Source: an uncultured Pelagibacteraceae bacterium
GTDB lineage: Bacteria > Pseudomonadota > Alphaproteobacteria > Pelagibacterales > Pelagibacteraceae
Direction of reading: 5' to 3'
Assembly (NCBI GenBank): GCA_902586125.1
Contig: CACIGI010000003.1
Span: forward strand, 1 to 64,000
DNA: 64,000 nt
Shown here: one piece after another, positions 1 to 9,529 of the stretch
Numbering within the stretch: the first letter of the stretch is position 1
Layout of the letters: each line of letters opens with the position of its first letter
Program-made: the position numbers and the translations under genes
The notes under the pieces: model-generated
The model's database searches: none
What the model was told of the DNA's origin: nothing
The model's input: only the letters and a program-made list of their open reading frames with translations

Positions 1-1950
1 TAGATAACCAATTGCTATGTGAATTTTATTTGTATTACCCACTCCGTGTGCATTATTATGTTCCCAAATAAAAAATAAACTAAAGTTATCATCATAAATA
101 ACATCAACACCTACTTCACCATTAATATTGTGTAATGCTCCAGAATTTAATTCAGTATCAAATTTACTTGAGCTATCACTTATGTAAGAATACTTTATGT
201 TAGAAGAGCGGTGTAAATTAGCTTGATATTCAATCTTGCCATGAGCTTTCATTTTATATTTTTTATTGTTTAATTCTTCAACTGAAGCTAGAGATAATCT
301 TAAATTTCTTGACTGAATACTTTGTTTATCAAATCTCATTGCAGTTTTTCCACTTTCAGAATAACTACTTAACAACGTATATCCTAAATCTACTTGAACA
401 GCTGGTATCAAGGTAAGTTCTTCTTTTTCAATTTCTTCTTTCAATTTTAAAGTTCCATAGATTTGTTTACCATTTCTATTTCCGGTTAATTGATTTCCAT
501 CTAAGACACTTGAGATATCTGAATTAAGTGCACCCATACCAATAACCGTATCTAAAAATCTACTATCGTCTTTTACTGGAGTAGTTGAATAATAAGTTAA
601 GTTATAAGTATTAGTATCTAATTTACTTCCATCGATACCAACTTTAACGTCATTTTGACTAAATCTAAACGCTAGCCCCTTAATCTCTCCATCATCAGTA
701 AACTTGTCAGCACCAATAGTAATACCATCGGTATAGATTTTTTTCTTAGAAGAAGTATCTGTTTCACGGACTTTACCAAAGGCTAAACTTCCCTCAGCCC
801 AATAAAAAATATCTTTATTTTTACTTTTTTCTTTAGATGTAGTGGAAACCTGAATAGCTTCAGCAAGAGAAGCTAACATTTGATTAGAAAAATTAAGTTT
901 AATATTTCTAAAGCTTAAATCTTGAAGATCTTTATTTCGTCTAATCCATTTTAAACGATTGAGCGCTGTGTCTGTTGAGTGTTCAATTGTTCTGTTTGCA
1001 ATATTAACTTGAGCTTCAGCCACTCCTCTTCTATCTCCTTCAGTGATCTCTGTACATTTTCCAGCAAAAAGATTGAACGGACAAGGTAAGTGATACTCTT
1101 TAACTAAATCATCAATTCCTGCAACATACATTCTTAACCCGGAGGGACTAAAGTCTATACTACTGGCGTCAGTCTCGGTATCCCTTGCACCACCATCAAA
1201 AGAAGCTGTCGCAATATTAAAACCCTCAGATAAAGTATATTGATTAACAGCATTTACTTGTGAGTCTACCATAAACAATCTTGTACCACTTTGATTGAAC
1301 ACTATACCATTATGTGTAGATCCATTCAAAAGTGTTGTCACTGCAGCAGATCTTATAAAATTAGCTCCACCCGAAAGATCAAAACTTTTGTTTAATGAAT
1401 ATTGATGCAAGCCAAACGCTTGCTCAGTAATAATCATAATTTTGCCATCAGGACTAAAAGTTAGACCATTTAAAAAGCTAGTAAGTTGCGGTGAAACATC
1501 AATAAAATTTCCAGTATACGTTACTGATGCCGATGATATATCGAAATTTGTAGAGAGCGAGTATTCAAATACTTTTCTTTCTCCTCTTCCAGCAATAAAC
1601 ATTTTTGATCCATCATTGTTAAACTTAACTTTAAAAGGTTTACTAGATTGACCACTAACTGATAGGCTTTGGACAAAAGAAGCTGTCGATATGTTGTAAG
1701 GTGTTGATAAAATATATTCAAATACACTTCTTGTTTGTTGTTCAACCGTAAACATTTTTTTTCCATCATTACTAAATGTAATATCTCTAGGGTCGGTTGT
1801 TTGAGCTGAAGTATCGAATCTTCGTATTTCATAGTTGGAAGTAGAAAGTGTGTCGCCACTTGCTATAAAATTCGCATACGCGTTTTGAGCAAAAAAATTA
1901 GATATTACAAAAAAAAAAGATAAAAATATGTAGATCTTATTTTTTTTCAT
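1..1950 (-). CDS. Autotransporter-like repeat protein, copy 1 (3' end outside window)
   Basis: This open frame is missing from the ORF track because its stop lies beyond the left edge. I read it from the ATG at 1950 and checked the frame at about a dozen points down to base 1 without meeting a stop. It begins with a signal peptide (MKKNKIYIFLSFFFVIS, then a stretch ending near AYA). Repeats of the type SNDGKKMF...EYxLSTPYNIS follow to about residue 285, then a CPF/AEAQVNIA linker, then from about residue 380 a barrel-like region (EGSLAFGKV). By homology with copy 2 about 190 bases are missing. It is probably an exported surface protein; passenger function is unknown. Confidence 0.85.
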   Translation of the reverse strand, partial: MKKNKIYIFLSFFFVISNFFAQNAYANFIASGDTLSTSNYEIRRFDTSAQTTDPRDITFSNDGKKMFTVEQQTRSVFEYILSTPYNISTASFVQSLSVSGQSSKPFKVKFNNDGSKMFIAGRGERKVFEYSLSTNFDISSASVTYTGNFIDVSPQLTSFLNGLTFSPDGKIMIITEQAFGLHQYSLNKSFDLSGGANFIRSAAVTTLLNGSTHNGIVFNQSGTRLFMVDSQVNAVNQYTLSEGFNIATASFDGGARDTETDASSIDFSPSGLRMYVAGIDDLVKEYHLPCPFNLFAGKCTEITEGDRRGVAEAQVNIANRTIEHSTDTALNRLKWIRRNKDLQDLSFRNIKLNFSNQMLASLAEAIQVSTTSKEKSKNKDIFYWAEGSLAFGKVRETDTSSKKKIYTDGITIGADKFTDDGEIKGLAFRFSQNDVKVGIDGSKLDTNTYNLTYYSTTPVKDDSRFLDTVIGMGALNSDISSVLDGNQLTGNRNGKQIYGTLKLKEEIEKEELTLIPAVQVDLGYTLLSSYSESGKTAMRFDKQSIQSRNLRLSLASVEELNNKKYKMKAHGKIEYQANLHRSSNIKYSYISDSSSKFDTELNSGALHNINGEVGVDVIYDDNFSLFFIWEHNNAHGVGNTNKIHIAIGYL

Positions 1951-2001
1951 AAATTTTATAAATTAATTTTTAATTATTAAGGAACAAAAATAACAGAAAT
2001 G

Positions 2002-2058
2002 TTAAAAATTTGAACTATAATTAGGTGTTTTACTATAACCTATATTTGAGCTTGGCTT
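2002..2058 (-). pseudogene. Out-of-frame remnant of the copy 2 barrel C-terminus
   Basis: Directly after the copy 2 stop codon, another frame encodes KPSSNIGYSKTPNYSSNF followed by a stop. This resembles the C-terminal SNYSLFSKIPDYGANL of copy 3 and the matching part of copy 4. Removing one base from the run of six A (T on the coding strand) at 2059-2064 would join it to copy 2. It therefore looks like the lost last strand of the barrel, through mutation, sequencing error or homopolymer phase variation. Confidence 0.6.
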
Positions 2059-4345
2059 AAAAAACTTTTCTTAAATTTAAGGCAATTTCATCAATGGTTT
2101 CAGGTCTCATCGCATTATTATTTAATAAATGAAAATCAATATCTAAACCATTAACATTTTTAGTATAAATATATTTTGATTTTAAAATTTCATCTCCTTC
2201 GATTTTAAAAGCAAAATTAGTATTTTTTTGCGGTAGATAACCAATTGCTATGTGAATTTTTTGAGTATGACTAAAGCCAAGTGCCTTATTATGTTCCCAA
2301 ATAAAAAATAAACTAAAGTTATCATCGTAAATAATATCAATACCTACTTCACCATTAATATTGTGTAATGCACCTGCAGTGAATTTAGTATCAAACTTAC
2401 CACTCGCACTATCACCAATATAGGAATATTTCGCATTTGAGGAACGATTTAGATTAGCTTGGTACTCAATTTTACCATGTTTTTTCATTTTATATTTTTT
2501 ATTGTTTAATTCTTCAACTGAAGCTAGGGATAATCTTAAATTTCTTGATTGAATACTTTGTTTATCAAATCTCATCGCAGTTTTTCCACTTTCAGAATAA
2601 TCACTTAATAGTGTATAACCAAAATCTATTTGACCTGCTGGGATTAAAATATGTTCATCTTTTTTAATCTCCTCTTTCAATTTTAAAGTTCCATAGATTT
2701 GTTTACCATTTCTATTTCCGGTTAATTGATTTCCATCTAAGACACTTAAAATTTTTGATTTCAAAGCGCCAATACCAATAACCGCATCTAAAAATCTATT
2801 GTCGTCTTTTACTGGAGTAGTTGAATAATAAGTTAAGTTATAAGTATCAGTATTTAACCCACTTCCAACCGTACCTACACTCACATCATTTTGGCTAAAT
2901 CTAAATGCTAGCCCCTTAATCTCTCCATCATCAGTAAACTTGTCAGCACCAATGGTGATACCATCGGTATAGATTTTTTTCTTAGATGATGTATCGGTTT
3001 CTCGAACTTTACCAAAGGCTAAACTTCCCTCAGTCCAATAAAAAATATCTTTATTTTTATTATTTTCTTTAGGAGATGTTGAAACTTTAATAGCTTCAGT
3101 AAGAGAAGCTAACATTTGATTAGAAAAATTAAGTTTTAAATTTTGATAACTTAAGTTTTGAAGATCTTTGTTTCGTCTAATCCATTTTAGTCGATTGAGA
3201 GCTGTATCGGTTGAGTACTCAATCGTTCTTTTTGCTACTTCAATTTGAGCTTCGACCAATCCTTTACGATCCCCTGCAGTAATTTCGGGGCACTTACCCT
3301 CAATGATATTAAATGGACAAGTTAAATCATAATGAAAGATCTCGTCTTGGCCATTGTCTCGATCACTTGTTACGTACATCTGTAATCCATTTTTGCTAAA
3401 TGCAATTCCTCGAGGTTGAGAGTTTGAGTCAGCCATTCCATGACCTGCTCCACCAATCTGTAAACTTCCATCTATTGTAAATGAAGATGTATCAAAAGCT
3501 TTTGAGAGTGAAATTTGAGTAACTCTCATAGTTCCGCCATGGGCATGACTTGTAACAAATAATCTTTTTCCATTTGCACTAAATCTCATACCTGCTGGAT
3601 TATCCGTTCCAATTGTAACTGATGTTGTAAATTCTATTCCTGCAGACGTTACTATTGATAATGTGGATAAATCATATGGAGTTGAAAGTGTGTATTCATA
3701 AAGTCTAGAGTCAACCGAGCCATTATGAACATCATAAAAAAGTAAAAACAGTTTAGAACCATCATTATTAATTTCTATTGATTGCAATCTGTGTAATCTT
3801 AAATTTTGAGTATAATCAAAATTTCCAGCTTGACTGCCAGTGTTAAAGCCACTTGAATCAAGATCTGTTGTTTCTGAAGCAAGATTACAAGTTGAGATGT
3901 CATATGGTGAACTTAAATTAAATACGTAAGCCTTATCTTTATCAGCTACATTAGCATTACCTGATCTTGTAACGACCAATAATTTCATTCCATCTTTACT
4001 GATTTCTAAATCATATATTTGTTCTAATGCATCTGCACCAGTCAATATACATCTCTCGCTGTCTCCCGCATAAACTCTCGAAGAAATGTCGTAAGGAATA
4101 GATAAATTATATTCATTTATAAAATGAAGTTCATTGGCATCTTTCATATTAAAATTGTTTGAATAACTTACAAACACTTTTGTTCCATTATGGTTGAATT
4201 CTATACCGGCAGTAAGACCAGCAGTACCACCAGAGGCATAGTTATCAAAATCAACTTCTTGATTAAAGGTTACATATCCCGCAAATAAATTGGTACACGG
4301 AAATAGAAATAAAAAAACTAAAATGAAATTTCTAATTTTTTTCAT
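2057..4345 (-). CDS. Autotransporter-like repeat protein, copy 2
   Basis: The 762-residue protein starts with a clear signal peptide (MKKIRNFILVFLFLF...LFAG). Residues 25-345 hold repeats with the pattern NxDGxKLF or SKNGLQMY followed by YxLSxPYDIS, typical of propeller blades. A CPFNI motif and a short charged segment (AQIEVAKRTIEY...WIRRN) lead to a C-terminal region from about residue 433 with alternating strands, like an autotransporter barrel. The barrel DNA is nearly identical to that of copy 1, while the passengers differ. The protein ends in NLRKVF, shorter than copies 3 and 4; see the frameshift entry just downstream. Export and surface location are inferred; ligand unknown. Confidence 0.85.
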   Translation of the reverse strand: MKKIRNFILVFLFLFPCTNLFAGYVTFNQEVDFDNYASGGTAGLTAGIEFNHNGTKVFVSYSNNFNMKDANELHFINEYNLSIPYDISSRVYAGDSERCILTGADALEQIYDLEISKDGMKLLVVTRSGNANVADKDKAYVFNLSSPYDISTCNLASETTDLDSSGFNTGSQAGNFDYTQNLRLHRLQSIEINNDGSKLFLLFYDVHNGSVDSRLYEYTLSTPYDLSTLSIVTSAGIEFTTSVTIGTDNPAGMRFSANGKRLFVTSHAHGGTMRVTQISLSKAFDTSSFTIDGSLQIGGAGHGMADSNSQPRGIAFSKNGLQMYVTSDRDNGQDEIFHYDLTCPFNIIEGKCPEITAGDRKGLVEAQIEVAKRTIEYSTDTALNRLKWIRRNKDLQNLSYQNLKLNFSNQMLASLTEAIKVSTSPKENNKNKDIFYWTEGSLAFGKVRETDTSSKKKIYTDGITIGADKFTDDGEIKGLAFRFSQNDVSVGTVGSGLNTDTYNLTYYSTTPVKDDNRFLDAVIGIGALKSKILSVLDGNQLTGNRNGKQIYGTLKLKEEIKKDEHILIPAGQIDFGYTLLSDYSESGKTAMRFDKQSIQSRNLRLSLASVEELNNKKYKMKKHGKIEYQANLNRSSNAKYSYIGDSASGKFDTKFTAGALHNINGEVGIDIIYDDNFSLFFIWEHNKALGFSHTQKIHIAIGYLPQKNTNFAFKIEGDEILKSKYIYTKNVNGLDIDFHLLNNNAMRPETIDEIALNLRKVF

Positions 4346-4352
4346 GCAAAAA

Positions 4353-6557
4353 CTAGAAAGTACCAGAAATCTCTAAATTTGCACCATAATCTGGGATTTT
4401 ACTAAATAAACTATAATTAGAATTTAATTTTAAATTAAAATTACCAAAATTTTTTAAATAACTAATCGTCGTCTTATTATTATTTGTTGGATCATAAATC
4501 ACATCAAAATTTGCTTGATGAACTTGTTTTTTTCCTAATTTAAATAATAAACTATCTGAGTAAGCACTATCGCTTAAACTTTGAAATCTTTCATAGTTGA
4601 TTGCAAAAGTATAACCATTAATATTCGCATATTCGAAACCAATATTTCCTCTAGTATTATGTAATGAATGTTTTTTTATAGTTTTTCTAACTAGTACATT
4701 GTCGTGATAATTTTTAAAAAAATGATCAATATCTGGAGTTAAATCATAAATATACTCTACAAAACCATTTCTACTGATAGTTTTTTCATCTAAATATAAA
4801 ATATCATCAAACTTTAGACCTCCTGAAATATTTCCAGTCTTAAATGTTAGTCTCTCATGTAAATCCACACTATTTGTAGCAGAGGTACCAAAATCTGTAT
4901 ATTCTGAGAGCTGAGTGATGCCTAATTCTAATTTTCCAAAAGGAATTAAATCATAGTCAGTATACTCATTTTCATTTTGATAAGTGAGTGATGTAAAAAT
5001 TTGTCTACCATATCGCTCTCCTGTAATTGTGCCCTTTACTAATTGATCAATACTTAAGAAACTTGCCCCAATTAAAGCGTTTAAATTTGATTTGCCGTCA
5101 AGAGGTAAGCTGCTATAGAGATTTAAGGTATAGGCTTGTGAGTCTAGTTTACTTCCAGCATCTGTATCAATTTTGACATCATCATTGCCATATCGAAAAG
5201 CCAAGCCAAAAATTTTATTATCAATTAATTTATCAGCTCCAAACATAATACCTCTTGTTCTTATGTCTTTTGGTTTAACGAAACCTTTTTCGCCTACTCT
5301 GCCAAATGAAATATCTCCATGAGACCAATGAGACCAATTTCTCATATTCTTGAAAGGATTTTTATCTTTTAAGGATGCATGAATATATTGATTATTATTA
5401 AGTGAGTTTTCTAAATTATGTTTTAATGAGTTCTCTAACTTATGCTTAAATGAAGCTAAAATTGGATTATTGATATCTAGTTTAATATCATGACTGTTTA
5501 AATTTCTTTTTTCCTCATTTCTACGTAACCAATCGAATCTTCTGAAAATTGTATTTGAATTTTGATAAATTACATTTTTAGCAATTTCTGCTTGAGCCCC
5601 TATTGCTGTAGCAACTTCTGCTTCACAAATTACAATTCCAAAGGGGCAACTTAGATCATACTCAAAAACTTTATTTTTTAAGGTACCATTCCAAGTAACC
5701 TGATAAAATTTCATACCATTTTTCGCAAAACGCATACCTCCTGCTGATCCATCAGCTCCTGCAGCACTAAAAACATTCACTACACTTCCAACGAAAGTTG
5801 CTGTTGAAGTATCAAAACCAGTACTTAACTTATAAACATAAATCTTATTATTTGTTGATGCTTCGTTTGACTCAATAACATACATTCTTGTACCATCATC
5901 ATCAAAATCAAAATCTTGTAATGTTTTAGAATTTTCGGTTATTGCAAAAAAATTTCCAAAACTTGCTGAACCTGGCAAAAAGGGAGTGCTTAGATTAAAT
6001 TCAGCAATACCAACTGTACCGTTGACATCCATCAAGAACATTTTTGTTCCATCGTTATTAAAACGTATACCATGAGACCTACGAGCACTATCCGAGCCAC
6101 CTTCACCAGCTGCAAAGGTTGCCCAATCTACCCCATCATCTGCATCTTTTGAAAAATTAGATATATCATAAGGAGTCGATAAACTATGGACATTCATATT
6201 CCCAGCCATATCTATTGCATATAGTTTTGTACCATCGCTATTAAATGTGTGACCTTCCAATCGATTACTTACTAAAAAATCACCACTGTCACCACTATTT
6301 ACATTTAAAGTAACTATTGAAGCAGTATCTATTGATGACACATTAAATGGAATACTTAAATCATACTGGGTTATAACAGGCGAAGTTCCATACTGAGAAA
6401 AGTGTATTCTGGTTCCATCTGGAGTTAAAGTTACTCCAATCGCTTGATTTACATTTGTGTCTGCTGAGCGTACAAAAGTTGGCTTAACTTCTGCTTTCAA
6501 ATATGTAAATTGAAATACAAGTAAAAATAATATTAGGCAATTTATTATTTTTTGCAT
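4353..6557 (-). CDS. Autotransporter-like repeat protein, copy 3
   Basis: The 734-residue protein has a signal peptide (MQKIINCLILFLLVFQFTYLKA). Residues 25-300 carry the same propeller-type repeats (TPDGTRIHF, NNDGTKMFL, LSTPYDIS). The linker CPFGIVIC plus AQAEIAKN...FDWLRRNEEK follows. A barrel-like region starts near residue 407 with WSHWSHGDISFGRV and ends in LEISGTF, a good outer-membrane beta signal with a terminal phenylalanine. It starts seven bases upstream of copy 2 and may be cotranscribed with it. The domain order fits an autotransporter; the passenger's role (adhesin, binding protein or enzyme) cannot be told from sequence. Confidence 0.87.
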   Translation of the reverse strand: MQKIINCLILFLLVFQFTYLKAEVKPTFVRSADTNVNQAIGVTLTPDGTRIHFSQYGTSPVITQYDLSIPFNVSSIDTASIVTLNVNSGDSGDFLVSNRLEGHTFNSDGTKLYAIDMAGNMNVHSLSTPYDISNFSKDADDGVDWATFAAGEGGSDSARRSHGIRFNNDGTKMFLMDVNGTVGIAEFNLSTPFLPGSASFGNFFAITENSKTLQDFDFDDDGTRMYVIESNEASTNNKIYVYKLSTGFDTSTATFVGSVVNVFSAAGADGSAGGMRFAKNGMKFYQVTWNGTLKNKVFEYDLSCPFGIVICEAEVATAIGAQAEIAKNVIYQNSNTIFRRFDWLRRNEEKRNLNSHDIKLDINNPILASFKHKLENSLKHNLENSLNNNQYIHASLKDKNPFKNMRNWSHWSHGDISFGRVGEKGFVKPKDIRTRGIMFGADKLIDNKIFGLAFRYGNDDVKIDTDAGSKLDSQAYTLNLYSSLPLDGKSNLNALIGASFLSIDQLVKGTITGERYGRQIFTSLTYQNENEYTDYDLIPFGKLELGITQLSEYTDFGTSATNSVDLHERLTFKTGNISGGLKFDDILYLDEKTISRNGFVEYIYDLTPDIDHFFKNYHDNVLVRKTIKKHSLHNTRGNIGFEYANINGYTFAINYERFQSLSDSAYSDSLLFKLGKKQVHQANFDVIYDPTNNNKTTISYLKNFGNFNLKLNSNYSLFSKIPDYGANLEISGTF

Positions 6558-6693
6558 AACCCATATTATAATTTAAAAAATATCAATAAAGTCAAAAAGA
6601 ACTAAGTTAAAAATTTTACTCTTAAAAAATATTAATTTCCTATCATAAAAATAATTATTTTTTTAAGTAATATTTTGGTTATTTGCTTTTAAA

Positions 6694-9099
6694 CTAGAAA
6701 GTTCCAGAAATTTCTAGATTTACCCCATAGTCTGGAATTTTATCATATAAACTATAGTTAGAATTTAATTTAAGATTTAAATTACCAAGATTTTTATTGA
6801 AGCTGATGTTCGCATAATTTTGATTGAGAGGATCAAAATCTAAAGCAAAATTATTTTCGTCTGTTTCTTTTGAGCGACTAATTTTAATTATAAACCTTTC
6901 AGTGATAGCTTTATCTATGAAATCATCATAATTTAAAGGTGATCCTTTAATAGCGAATGTTTTCTCATACATCGGTGATAAAGTGAGACCATCAGGATAA
7001 ATCAGTTCAAAACCTAGTCTGGTTCTTAGATTTGATTCAGAATATGCCCCGTTAATAGTGTCAGTATTTACTTGATTTGAACCTACTAGTGAATAATCAT
7101 AATCAATATCACTTGTTAAATCATAATAAAATTCCATTCCTCCCATCGGTTGAAAGGTTTTATCATTTATAATTATCTGATCTGTCTCGAACAAAAACCC
7201 ACTGGAAATTTGTCCACTTGTGAACGTGTCTTCATGGTATCTGATATTTTGCGCAGGTGAAATTGCATCACTTATAAAATCTGTATATTCACCTAACCTT
7301 GTAATTCCAAAAGTCAATTTTGTTGTAGGTGTTAGATTTAATTTACTATAGGTATTTTTAGTTCTAAAATCTATTGCAGTGAACAATTGTTTACCGTATC
7401 TTTGGCCTGATTTTTTTCCTAAATAATGACTATCTATCTTAAGCGCACTCAAACCTAAAACTGCATTTAAATATTTTTCTTTATCCTTTGGCATAACGCC
7501 ATATAAATTCAATGTTAACGAGTCCATGTGAATATTTTGTTTTGTTTGAGCAATGTTCGATCTGCCATTGCCATATCTTATTGCCCAACCAAAAAATTTA
7601 TTATCACTGAATTTTCTATCAGCACCAAATGTTATTCCCTCAGTTCTAATACTTTTTGCATTTTCAAATCCCAATTTATCAAAATTACTTAAGGATAAGT
7701 CACCTAAGCTCCATGAAGACCATTTAGATTTCTTCTGATCCTTTTTTGGGGTACTTACAAGAGTAGCTATCTTTTCTTTAGCAGCTGGCTTTAAGCTCAT
7801 TGCTAAACTCTTCAATAAAGGATTTGGATAATTGATGTTGATGTTATGACTGGTGAAGTTTTCTTCATCTCTATTTCTTTTGATCCATTCAAATCTGTAA
7901 AAAATTGAGGAGATATTTAAAGCAATATTTTGTTTAGCTAATTCAACTTGAGAACTAATACTTGCGGTTGGATCTGATACACAAGCAACAACACCAAAAG
8001 GACATTCAAGGTCAAATTGATAAATATTATCCACCGCCTGACCCCTATCTACTTGTGAAATAAATAATTTCATACCATCGCTTGAAAAGGAAAATCCCCA
8101 TATTATTCCATGACCAACTGGGTATCCTTTTGCTGTATCTGCTGCTCGTAAAGCTCCTCCAGGGGACACACGATAAAGAAAATCGTGGCCCCCAACATGA
8201 GTTGCTGTTGAAACATCGTAATTTTTACCTAAACTAAATTGTTGAATACTATTAGTATGATCAGATCCTTTAAAAACTGAGATAAACATTGCACTACCAT
8301 TATCATTAAATTCAATATCTCTAGTTGATGTATCATCTGCAATTCCAATTGTACGTAAGTCTAGACTATGTATTTGTGTAGCAGATGTGATATCAAATGC
8401 TGTTGATAATGAATAAGTTATTAGCGTAGGTGTGTCAGTAGTTGCAAGCAAAGAATACATTTTTGTACCGTCTCTGCTAATCGAAAAACCACCTATTGAA
8501 TGATTATTAAAATCAAATTCATTTACATATACCGCTGTTCTAAAATCAAAAGCTGTGCTTAAATCAAATCTATGTACTTCAGATTCAGCACTCATAATAT
8601 AAAAAATTTTACCACCTTGAGCTACATGAATACTTCTATATGCAGTAGTTTCAGTGCTCATACCTTGTGCCAAAAAATCTGGATGATCAATATCAAAACC
8701 ATCAATATCATCACAAGTATGTGTTCCAAGGAAAGTTTTTACAGTGTTTAATTCAAATGGAGTACTAACTTTATTCATAGATAAATCAAGATCACCAAAA
8801 TCAGATTCATTCATATTAGCATTTGTAGTAAAAACCATTCTACCGTCATTGCTCCATATAATATCTCTAAGATCTTCGGTTCGATCATTATCAAGCTCAA
8901 CTGTTGTTCTTTGAGAACTAAAACAACCGGATGCACCAGAAGGTATTCTATTATCTTTATGTGTAAGTGTTAAAGCGGCGGCTAGAGCTAGTGTAGAAAA
9001 AAAAATCCCTAAAAGGATTAGGAATACATTTGTTTTAAGAGAACCTTTTAATACAGATTTTAAAATCTTTTTTGATTTTAATTGTCTCAAAACTTTCAT
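6694..9099 (-). CDS. Autotransporter-like repeat protein, copy 4
   Basis: The longest copy (801 residues) has an extended basic N-terminus before the hydrophobic signal segment (about residues 24-42), unlike the short signal peptides of the other copies. Propeller-type repeats (SRDGTKMYS, SSDGMKLFI, LSTAFDI) run to about residue 360 and end at CPFGVVAC. The linker AKQNIALNISSIFYRFEWIKRN and a barrel from about residue 457 (WSSWSLGDLSLSNF) follow, ending LEISGTF exactly as in copy 3. It is the most upstream member of the array and is separated from copy 3 by 136 bases, so copy 3 may have its own promoter. Confidence 0.87.
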   Translation of the reverse strand: MKVLRQLKSKKILKSVLKGSLKTNVFLILLGIFFSTLALAAALTLTHKDNRIPSGASGCFSSQRTTVELDNDRTEDLRDIIWSNDGRMVFTTNANMNESDFGDLDLSMNKVSTPFELNTVKTFLGTHTCDDIDGFDIDHPDFLAQGMSTETTAYRSIHVAQGGKIFYIMSAESEVHRFDLSTAFDFRTAVYVNEFDFNNHSIGGFSISRDGTKMYSLLATTDTPTLITYSLSTAFDITSATQIHSLDLRTIGIADDTSTRDIEFNDNGSAMFISVFKGSDHTNSIQQFSLGKNYDVSTATHVGGHDFLYRVSPGGALRAADTAKGYPVGHGIIWGFSFSSDGMKLFISQVDRGQAVDNIYQFDLECPFGVVACVSDPTASISSQVELAKQNIALNISSIFYRFEWIKRNRDEENFTSHNININYPNPLLKSLAMSLKPAAKEKIATLVSTPKKDQKKSKWSSWSLGDLSLSNFDKLGFENAKSIRTEGITFGADRKFSDNKFFGWAIRYGNGRSNIAQTKQNIHMDSLTLNLYGVMPKDKEKYLNAVLGLSALKIDSHYLGKKSGQRYGKQLFTAIDFRTKNTYSKLNLTPTTKLTFGITRLGEYTDFISDAISPAQNIRYHEDTFTSGQISSGFLFETDQIIINDKTFQPMGGMEFYYDLTSDIDYDYSLVGSNQVNTDTINGAYSESNLRTRLGFELIYPDGLTLSPMYEKTFAIKGSPLNYDDFIDKAITERFIIKISRSKETDENNFALDFDPLNQNYANISFNKNLGNLNLKLNSNYSLYDKIPDYGVNLEISGTF

Positions 9100-9175
9100 A
9101 AGACAAATTTATATTTTGATTTATAGACGAGTCAAAAAGATAATTTAGCGTAAAAAAGTGATAAAACGTAAATAT

Positions 9176-9466
9176 TTATCGAAGAACACTTAGTGGATCG
9201 TGATAACAACCTGTTTCCTCTATCGTCTCAAAAAATATATTATTGATTTCTGAAGAATGAAAAGTTTGACAAATTCTTTCTGCTTCTAAATTATTAGCAT
9301 AGTCTTTTTTCGCTTCGTTAATCGCTAATGAACTTGATAAAGAAGTTGTTGCTTGAGCAAAACTTCCTGTGTGAGCCAATGTTATACTCGGACCTATTAC
9401 AGCAGTGTATTGAGTACAATTACTCAATATCGGTAATAGTAACAATAAAAAAAAGATTCGTTTCAC
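9176..9466 (-). CDS. Small predicted lipoprotein, function unknown
   Basis: The 96-residue product begins MKRIFFLLLLLPILSNC, a signal peptide with a lipobox-like LSNC whose cysteine would be lipidated. The mature part has a hydrophobic Ser/Thr/Ala stretch and two further cysteines (ICQTF, GCYHD) that could form a disulfide. I do not recognise a family. It lies between the autotransporter array and the CHASE2 phosphatase gene on the same strand, so it could belong to either unit. Confidence 0.7.
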   Translation of the reverse strand: MKRIFFLLLLLPILSNCTQYTAVIGPSITLAHTGSFAQATTSLSSSLAINEAKKDYANNLEAERICQTFHSSEINNIFFETIEETGCYHDPLSVLR

Positions 9467-9529
9467 AACTGCAATCTACATAAAAATGATTAATTTTAAA
9501 CAACCAATTTATTCAATTTGGGTTTCAAA

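Noticed and set aside
1521-1859. 112-residue minus-strand ORF in the track
   Set aside because: It lies in another frame of the copy 1 autotransporter gene, whose repeat motifs read through the region without a stop.
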